DNA of 64,000 nt, taken from assembly GCA_044450785.1 (NCBI GenBank), contig JBIOJM010000006.1:7528-71527 (forward strand). Direction: 5' to 3'. This document shows, piece after piece, positions 54,721-64,000 of this stretch. Under the pieces are notes generated by a model. It worked only from the letters and a program-made list of their open reading frames with translations. It had not been told where the DNA came from and did no database searches. This stretch comes from JBIOJM01 sp044450785 (GTDB lineage: Bacteria > Planctomycetota > Planctomycetia > Isosphaerales > Isosphaeraceae). Each line of letters opens with the position of its first letter. Position 1 is the first letter of the stretch. Position numbers and translations under genes: made by a program.

Positions 54721-57700
54721 TCAAGGGGCCTTGGGCGTGGTCTTGAGATTGGCGAGGAACTCAATCAGGTCGCGGAGCTCGCTCTTGGAAAGCTTCCGCG
54801 CCAGGTCCTCGGGCATCGCTGAGGGGCCGCTCTTGCGCTCTTCGATCGTGCCCTTGGGCACGGCAATGAGTTTGCCAAGGGCGGTGATGAGCCGCACCTC
54901 CGTGGCGTCTTCGCCGCGGAGGACGCCGGTGTGGACCTCACCGTCACTGGTGCCCAGCACGACCGACTCGAAGCCCTGGGCGATCTGCTTGTTGGGGTTG
55001 AGGAGCGATTCGAGCAGATAGGTTCGAGTCTGGCGGGTGCCGATGCCTGAAAGCTCGGGGCCGACATCACTGCCGGCCGTGTCGTCGGTCAGGCCCTTGA
55101 CCTTGTGGCAGCGAACGCATTCGAGCTCGGCCTTGGTCGTGAAGATTGTCATTCCGCGCTGGGGGTCGCCGCCGCACAACACTTCGCGGTAAGGTGCCAG
55201 CGCGTCGCTCTGAGGCTTGGACGATTCATACTGTTGAAGCTTGCGGCGCAGCTCGGGATCGGTGCGTCGGGCGGCGGCCTCAATCAGGTCGAGCTGGATT
55301 TCGGCGGGGACCTGGCCGGCGATCAGCCGGTCGAGCCAGCCGAGCAATTCGTGGCAGGCCGCATCGCCGGGCATGGCAGCCAGGACGGCGATGGCCCCTT
55401 GCCGCTCGGCCGTCGAGCCATGTGCGAGCTGGTCCTGAAGTGGGGCGATCGCCGCGGCGGGATCGACCTTGGCGAGCACTCGAAGAGCCTCGATGCGGCT
55501 CTTGGAACCGGGCAGGATCAGGGCTCGGCGAGCAGCTTCGACTCGACCTGGATCGTTCAAGACGTCGAGAGCCTTGAGCGCCTCGGCGCGGGTCCTGTCG
55601 GGTTGTTCGCGATCGCCGGCAAGCGCTGCCAGGCGAACGCCGGCGCCCTTGATCTCCAGGGCCGCCGTGGCGAGCACGGCCGCGGTGCGGACCGTCGGAG
55701 GCGCCGAGGAAAAGAGTGCCGCAACCTTGGCCCCCAGGGCGACGGCGGCCGGCCGGTTCGACCGCGGCTGGATCGGCCGCCACAGTCCCACGACCTGGTC
55801 ACGTCCCGGCGGTTTCGCCCACTTCGCCAGCATCCCGAGCGCCACGACGCGCGCGGCGTCGGGCAAGTCGGGCCTCTCGGCGGCCGCGACCAGCGCGGCT
55901 GCGTGCTCGGCCTGACCCAGCCGGAAGTTCGCGTTGAGGATGCGACGCAAGAGAGGCAACGACATGCTCGAGGAGAGAGGAATTGCGGCGAGTGCGGGCA
56001 GCGCCGCCGCGATCGGCACGTCGTTGATTGCCCGTGCCGCTTCGAGCACGAGCCGGGGATCGGGATCGTTCAGGAACCGGGCGATACTGGGATCTCCGAC
56101 CCGTCGCAAGGCCAGCAGGATCCCCATCCGCGCTGCGGGCGACTCCGGTCGCGTCGCCGTCTTCCATGCGGCCGGGTTGCCGGAGCCGACCAGCCCCATC
56201 ACTCCGGCGTGCCGCAGGCACGGGTCCAGATCGGCGTTGGCGCGGAGCATCCTCAAGAGCGGTTCGATCGCCTCCGAGCGGCTGAGCTTGCCCAAGGCGA
56301 TGGCCGCGAAGAAGCGGACCCGCGGGCTGGCGTCATCGAGCAGACCGATCAGCCGATCGAGGGCCCTTGGCTCTTTTGCTTCGCCCAGCACTTTGGCCGC
56401 CTGGGAGCGCACCTCGGGATCGGCATCATCGAGCAGGGGCAAGAGCGCCCCCAACGGAGTTTGGCGACGGCCGCCGCGCGACGTCCGGGCGGCCTGGCCC
56501 AAGCCCCAGATCGCGTGGATCCGGGCGAGCGTGTTTTCCTTCGAACCGGCGATCCTGGCCAGCGTTCCCCACGCCTCGTGACCCCGCGCGGCCAGCTCGA
56601 ACTGAGCCTCCTGGCGGACCCGCATGTCCGCGTGAGCGAGCAGCCGGGCGAGTCCATTCTCGGACCGTCCCTCCATCCCCTGGGCCAGCAGCGCCTTGAC
56701 CTCCCGGACCTGCGAGTCGTTGGTTCGCGACCGGTCGACCACCCGGTAGATCCGCCCCTTGTTCGGCTTCCCCCACCCTTCGACCCAGTCGCTGAAATAA
56801 ACCGCTCCGTCGGGACCGAAGTCGACGTCGGTCGCCAGTACCGACCACACGAATTTCTGCGGATCGACGAGCTGAAACGATGCCCCCTTGGGCTTGAGCG
56901 TGAACGTGCGAATCCCCGACGAGCTGCTCGACCCGCGGAAATCGACCAGGAAGAAGTGGTCATGGTACTGCGCTGGCAGCAGGCTGACGCCCGGATCGTA
57001 GGTCAGACCGGAGGGGCCGTCGGCGAGGTTGGCGATCGGTGGCACGATGTACGCCGCCTGGCCGGTGAAGGCCGGGTGCCACAGCTTTTCCTCGTTCCAC
57101 GGACCTCGGCTGATCGGTGCTTCGATGAACTGGTAGCCGATCCGCCAGCCGCTGTCGCCCCCCTCGACGACATAGACCCAGCGCGCGCGATCGCCGCTGT
57201 CCGAGTTGTTGTCGCCGGTAAACAGATTGCCGTATTCATCGAACGCCAGCTCCTGCGGGTTGCGGAGCCCGGTGGCGAACACCTCGAGCTCGCTGCCGTC
57301 AGGGTTGCAGCGCAGGACCGAGCCGGTGTCAGGGACGGTCAGCGTGCGGCCAACCCCGGTCGTCACGTTGAACCCGCGGTCGCCGATGCTGAAATAGAGC
57401 CGCCCATCCGGGCCGAACCGCAGGCCGTGCAGGTCGTGGCCCAGGAATCCGACGTGGACGCCGTAGCCCTCGTGCAGGAGCGTGCGCTGATCGGCCCGGC
57501 CGTCACCGTTGGTATCGCGCAGCTTCCAGAGCCAGGGGATGCACGCGTACCAGACATCGTCCTTGCGCGCCAGCACCCCGGCGCCGATCCCGGCGGCCGG
57601 GTCGTTGAACTCGTCGGCGAAAACCGTGGCCGCATCGGCCCGGCCATCACCGTCGCGGTCCACGATGCGCCGCACGCGCTCGTGCTGCAAGTGGTACGTC

Positions 57701-58116
57701 TCGAACTTCTTTCCCAGGTATTTCCGATACATCGCCACCCGGTCGGCGACCGTCCGGCAGGCGAGGTCGGCGTCGAGCCAATCCATGTGCCCACGCGTAT
57801 CCGTCACTCCCTCGTTCAAGCGGAACGTCTCCGCGACGTAGACGACCCCCTTTTCATCCAAGCAGAAGGCGACCGGGTTGGCCAGGAGCGGTTCGGCCGC
57901 GAACAGCTCGACGGTCAGTCCCGCCGGCACGTGGAATGAACGAATCGCCCGCTTCGCTTCGTCCGAGGCCGGAACAATGGGGGGATCATAGGGTTTGGCC
58001 TGGGAACCGTTCCCGGCCGCCGTCGTCTCATCGCCGGCGGTAGCCGCCGGTGCAAGGACTGTGGTGATTGTGAATAACCATGCCAATGTGATATTGATCA
58101 GGACATGCTTCTTCAT
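54721..58116 (-). CDS. PVC-type membrane-bound dehydrogenase with HEAT repeats and cytochrome c
   Basis: About 1131 residues from the ATG at 58116 (MKKHVLIN), an ordinary signal peptide; the frame opens at 58146. The N-terminal part is a glucose/sorbosone dehydrogenase-like propeller of the PVC class (FHVPAGLTVELFAAEP, GLRFGPDGRLYFSIGDRG, FATGLRNPQELAFDEYGNLFTGDNN). Then come many HEAT-like repeats (DADPEVRSQAAKVLGEAKEPRAL), then a haem-binding domain with CVRCH and the GPELSGIG and ESLLNPNKQIA family motifs. It is probably a periplasmic quinoprotein-like or sugar-oxidising enzyme passing electrons to its own haem. Substrate unknown. Confidence 0.92.
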   Translation of the reverse strand: MKKHVLINITLAWLFTITTVLAPAATAGDETTAAGNGSQAKPYDPPIVPASDEAKRAIRSFHVPAGLTVELFAAEPLLANPVAFCLDEKGVVYVAETFRLNEGVTDTRGHMDWLDADLACRTVADRVAMYRKYLGKKFETYHLQHERVRRIVDRDGDGRADAATVFADEFNDPAAGIGAGVLARKDDVWYACIPWLWKLRDTNGDGRADQRTLLHEGYGVHVGFLGHDLHGLRFGPDGRLYFSIGDRGFNVTTGVGRTLTVPDTGSVLRCNPDGSELEVFATGLRNPQELAFDEYGNLFTGDNNSDSGDRARWVYVVEGGDSGWRIGYQFIEAPISRGPWNEEKLWHPAFTGQAAYIVPPIANLADGPSGLTYDPGVSLLPAQYHDHFFLVDFRGSSSSSGIRTFTLKPKGASFQLVDPQKFVWSVLATDVDFGPDGAVYFSDWVEGWGKPNKGRIYRVVDRSRTNDSQVREVKALLAQGMEGRSENGLARLLAHADMRVRQEAQFELAARGHEAWGTLARIAGSKENTLARIHAIWGLGQAARTSRGGRRQTPLGALLPLLDDADPEVRSQAAKVLGEAKEPRALDRLIGLLDDASPRVRFFAAIALGKLSRSEAIEPLLRMLRANADLDPCLRHAGVMGLVGSGNPAAWKTATRPESPAARMGILLALRRVGDPSIARFLNDPDPRLVLEAARAINDVPIAAALPALAAIPLSSSMSLPLLRRILNANFRLGQAEHAAALVAAAERPDLPDAARVVALGMLAKWAKPPGRDQVVGLWRPIQPRSNRPAAVALGAKVAALFSSAPPTVRTAAVLATAALEIKGAGVRLAALAGDREQPDRTRAEALKALDVLNDPGRVEAARRALILPGSKSRIEALRVLAKVDPAAAIAPLQDQLAHGSTAERQGAIAVLAAMPGDAACHELLGWLDRLIAGQVPAEIQLDLIEAAARRTDPELRRKLQQYESSKPQSDALAPYREVLCGGDPQRGMTIFTTKAELECVRCHKVKGLTDDTAGSDVGPELSGIGTRQTRTYLLESLLNPNKQIAQGFESVVLGTSDGEVHTGVLRGEDATEVRLITALGKLIAVPKGTIEERKSGPSAMPEDLARKLSKSELRDLIEFLANLKTTPKAP

Positions 58117-58219
58117 GAGGTCGTCCGGGATCAATGGAGGGATCAACGCCGGCGGGATCTTCTGCGGGGTTAACTCTCGACGCGTGATGAGAGTTTGTTA
58201 CGGTCAGGATACGATGGTT

Positions 58220-61891
<3,672 letters not shown>

Positions 61892-61987
61892 CGTTCACCT
61901 CGATCTCACCCGGCCCCCGACGTCGCGCCACACCGACGCCCAATCACTCACCTGTATGTTACGATGATACGTGTTTGGAAAACATCC

Positions 61988-62824
61988 TTAGCGCGTGAGC
62001 AATCCCGCGTCGAGCACGAACTCCGAGCCGGTCATTGACCGCGCATGGTGAGAGGCCAGAAACACAACCGCGCCGGCGACGTCCTCCGGCTCGATCCACG
62101 ACATGGGGAGCAAGTTCCCGGCGGACCGCTCGGCGATTTCCCGGGGAGTTTTGCCTTCGAGCATCGCCAGGCCGTCGTTCATGGGTGTGTTGACGCCGGT
62201 CGGGCAGAGCGCGATGACCCGGATGTTGTAGGGGGCCAGCTCGATGGCCCACGACTTGGTCAAGCCCACGAGTCCCCACTTCGACGCGGCGTAATGACTC
62301 AGCCGGGCCATGCCGCGCAGACCGGCCACCGATGAATTGTTGATGATCACGCCACGGCGGTGTTCGATCATGATCGGGATGACCCGGCGGGCGACCAGCC
62401 AGGCCCCCTTCAGGTTGATGTCGAGCATGGCGTCCCAGGCGTTCTCGGTGAGCTCGTGCGCCAGACCATAGCCGCAGATGCCCGCGTTGTTGAACAGGAT
62501 GTCGATGCGGCCGAACCGCTCGGCCGCGGCGTGCACCGCGCTGCTGACGGCGACGTCGTCGCGAACGTCGGCGGCGAAGGTCAAGCAGTCGACGCCCAGC
62601 GCTTGGCACTCCTGGGCCAGGGTCGCGAGCTCGTCGGACGAGCCCATGGCGTAACCCGGATAAGCCAGCGGCCGCGCGACATCCAGGGCCGCGATCCGGA
62701 CCCCCTCGCGAGCCAGAGCCAGGGCGGATGCGCGCCCTTGCCCGTGCGCGGCCCCGGTGATCAGGGCCACCTGTCCGGCCAGGTCGAATGCGGTTCGACC
62801 GCCCGCTGCCGCGGCCGTGCTCAT
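61988..62824 (-). CDS. SDR family oxidoreductase, resembling mycofactocin-coupled dehydrogenases
   Basis: 278 residues. NAD-binding motif TGAAHGQGRA, NNAG, catalytic Ser in NNSSVAG, YAASK, and PTGVNTPMN near the C-terminus. The GA-x-x-GQGR pattern, the following long loop and the NTPM motif resemble the mycofactocin-coupled SDR subgroup; no mycofactocin biosynthesis genes are in this window, so that dependence is unproven. It overlaps the upstream carboxymuconolactone-decarboxylase-like gene by four bases and is the second gene of the pair. Substrate is probably a small alcohol or ketone. Confidence 0.92.
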   Translation of the reverse strand: MSTAAAAGGRTAFDLAGQVALITGAAHGQGRASALALAREGVRIAALDVARPLAYPGYAMGSSDELATLAQECQALGVDCLTFAADVRDDVAVSSAVHAAAERFGRIDILFNNAGICGYGLAHELTENAWDAMLDINLKGAWLVARRVIPIMIEHRRGVIINNSSVAGLRGMARLSHYAASKWGLVGLTKSWAIELAPYNIRVIALCPTGVNTPMNDGLAMLEGKTPREIAERSAGNLLPMSWIEPEDVAGAVVFLASHHARSMTGSEFVLDAGLLTR

Positions 62825-63360
62825 CGCTGGTCCTCCTTGCGGTAAGCATGGAGGTAATCGTCCAGGTCAACTTTGAGCGCGTTGTTGAACAGATTTGTCG
62901 CGACCATGAGCCCGCCGAAAGCCGTCAACGCCACGACCTGCTCGGGCCGCAGACGATTCGCCAGGCGACCGAAAAGCTCGTCGGAGACGCCGTGAGGATC
63001 AACGGCCAGTTGCCGGCCGTAGTCGATGATGGTTTGCTCCCACTCGTCCAGAAGCAAGGCCTCCGGATCTTCGCCGGCATCCATCAGGATTCGGCGGAAA
63101 AACGTCGAGCAGACCAGGCAATCCGTCCCCGCCGAGATGGCGTGAGCGAAGAGCATGGTCAGTCGATGGCCCAGGAAAGGGAGGACCTGATCGCGCAGGT
63201 CGTACCAGGTCATCAGGGCGCGCAGAGCAACCGGCTCGCGCGCCAGCGTGCGCTTCATGTTGGTGACCCGGCCGTGCGTCGCGCGGATCGCGTCCAGCGC
63301 GGCGCAGGCCTCGGGGGTGGCATCTTCATCAGCGTCTTGCAAGGGCGGGATTCGGGCCAT
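62821..63360 (-). CDS. Carboxymuconolactone decarboxylase/AhpD-like protein
   Basis: 179 residues; GGGAG precedes the ATG at 63360. All-helical AhpD-like fold with the signature AISAGTDCLVCSTFF, containing the CXXC pair typical of AhpD-type reductases, though the usual following His is not obvious. The NMKRTLAREPVALRAL start and the VALTAFGGLMVATNLFNNAL end fit the CMD family. It is translationally coupled to the SDR gene downstream. This suggests a two-step detoxification or catabolic reaction, or redox protection of the dehydrogenase. Confidence 0.85.
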   Translation of the reverse strand: MARIPPLQDADEDATPEACAALDAIRATHGRVTNMKRTLAREPVALRALMTWYDLRDQVLPFLGHRLTMLFAHAISAGTDCLVCSTFFRRILMDAGEDPEALLLDEWEQTIIDYGRQLAVDPHGVSDELFGRLANRLRPEQVVALTAFGGLMVATNLFNNALKVDLDDYLHAYRKEDQR

Positions 63361-63755
63361 GACCGTTCAACTCCCAAGAACCGGACTTACCCGCGGATCT
63401 CCAGGAGCATTATCTTTCGCAGCTCTTTGGAGATCCAGCACTGATCGTGAGTGATCCACGGCGGCCAACTCCTGAGGCGAGGCTCACACACACACGGCTT
63501 TTGGACCGAAAGTTGCGACACGGTGCGACACGGCCTTGGTAGCATTGGACTTGCGACTAGACTTGGACGCGTCACGGGTTTTCTTGGGTTTCGGGCTCAG
63601 GACCGAACTCTTCGTCCGCCATGGGATTACGCGTGTCGTGATCGTTCTGGGGAGCGGTTCGAACTCGTGTGAGTGACACGACGCGACCATCGTGGCGACG
63701 GGAGGATTGACGATTATGCCACGCATGCCGAGCTGCGGGATAATGCGGACGCAGC
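63361..63755. other. Right intergenic region with a 10-bp tandem repeat
   Basis: Most of this region lacks a recognised gene. TGCGACACGG is repeated exactly at 63514-63523 and 63524-63533. A CA run lies at 63485-63495. The 3' part overlaps the low-confidence small ORF described below. Confidence 0.4.
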
Positions 63756-63826
63756 AGCACCTCGACGGGTCCTTCGTCCTTGAGGGGATTGTCGATTGCC
63801 TCGTCGTTCGATGAAGGGTTGACCAT
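63572..63826 (-). CDS. Small hypothetical protein, second copy of the repeat-family ORF
   Basis: An 84-residue frame from the ATG at 63826, opening MVNPSSND with DNPLKDEG and VEVLLR like the ORF at 791. The start is not preceded by a clear ribosome binding site and the longer frame to 63985 has no better one. The rest of the sequence is Arg/His/Asn-rich and low in typical codon bias. No domain is recognised. It may be a real small gene or part of a repeated, decayed element. Confidence 0.25.
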   Translation of the reverse strand: MVNPSSNDEAIDNPLKDEGPVEVLLRPHYPAARHAWHNRQSSRRHDGRVVSLTRVRTAPQNDHDTRNPMADEEFGPEPETQENP

Positions 63827-63841
63827 GGTGTTTCGAGCTCT
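63756..63841 (-). repeat. Right copy of the inverted short-ORF repeat
   Basis: Reverse complement of the left copy at 776-861; 61 of 71 bases agree from the ATG and upstream similarity includes GAAACAC just before the start. The two copies lie about 63 kb apart in opposite orientation. Confidence 0.6.
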
Positions 63842-64000
63842 GTCGTCGTGGTTGGTAGCGTTACTGACCGTCGCGCAAAGAAGGTTAAACTTTTTCGGTA
63901 AGATGGCAGGATGCGACCACCTGACGTCTTGCCGGTTGACTGGCGCGAGTGGCGGAGGTTCCAGTCGTTGGAATTGAAGCGACAAGGCTGGTTTCAGCGC

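Noticed and set aside
55105..57939. 944-codon plus-strand reading frame
   Set aside because: Antisense to the PVC-type dehydrogenase; Arg/Gly/Pro-rich composition and no motif or ribosome binding site.

Overview
The window is high-GC bacterial chromosome and almost certainly planctomycete, most likely the Isosphaeraceae/Gemmataceae side. The diagnostic families are DUF1501, DUF1549/DUF1553 (PSCyt1/PSCyt2/PSD1), DUF1559 pilin-like proteins with a C-terminal H-x-G-G/D-G motif, DUF1080, PVC-type membrane-bound dehydrogenase, CRTAC1 (FG-GAP plus UnbV/ASPIC) proteins, WD40-linked Ser/Thr kinases and Uma2 proteins. Genus cannot be fixed from sequence alone. No rRNA, tRNA, CRISPR array, phage or intact insertion sequence was seen.

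Layout. 1-1549: no convincing gene; a short ORF family repeat and two near-identical 49-bp inverted-end units. 1550-11549: a Uma2 protein, a DUF1553/DUF1501 pair, a frameshifted Ser/Thr kinase-WD40 gene, a di-heme c-type oxidoreductase (DUF1111), an unrecognised polytopic membrane protein and a YceI-like protein. 11631-27473: an M28 peptidase, five CRTAC1 proteins (one short lipoprotein-like, four of about 800 residues with N-terminal TPR-like regions) and a membrane-anchored metallo-beta-lactamase-fold protein with a degenerate second copy of the fold. 27959-38915: a small lipoprotein, a DUF1559 protein with a strong terminator, four membrane-anchored TPR proteins and two tandem TPR/seven-haem cytochromes c. 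38943-45829: a 1715-residue PSCyt1-WD40-DUF1549-DUF1553 protein, then a PaiB-like flavoprotein translationally coupled to a methyltransferase. 45830-52619: a DUF1080 protein, a second Uma2 protein and a RhaS/LsrB-type sugar ABC transporter whose second permease is fused in frame to the substrate-binding protein. 53041-61891: a second DUF1559/lipoprotein pair, a PVC-type dehydrogenase with HEAT repeats and cytochrome c, and a 1223-residue pseudokinase-kinase-SRPBCC-DUF5939-cyclase-like protein. 61988-63360: an SDR dehydrogenase coupled to a carboxymuconolactone-decarboxylase-like protein. The short ORF repeat recurs, inverted, at the right end.

How the genes may work together. From 13.4 to 38.9 kb nearly every protein is exported or membrane-anchored and carries TPRs, beta-propeller FG-GAP repeats with Asp-rich calcium loops, or c-type haem motifs. 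The neighbourhood has grown by local duplication and gene conversion. I infer a cell-envelope assembly or electron-transfer locus, but its substrate is unknown. The two strongest individual oddities are the transporter fusion, with a perfectly placed internal ribosome binding site and signal peptide, and the kinase/cyclase fusion, in which both the first kinase copy and the cyclase lack catalytic residues. Start sites were chosen by ribosome binding sites and signal peptides and often lie downstream of the longest reading frame.
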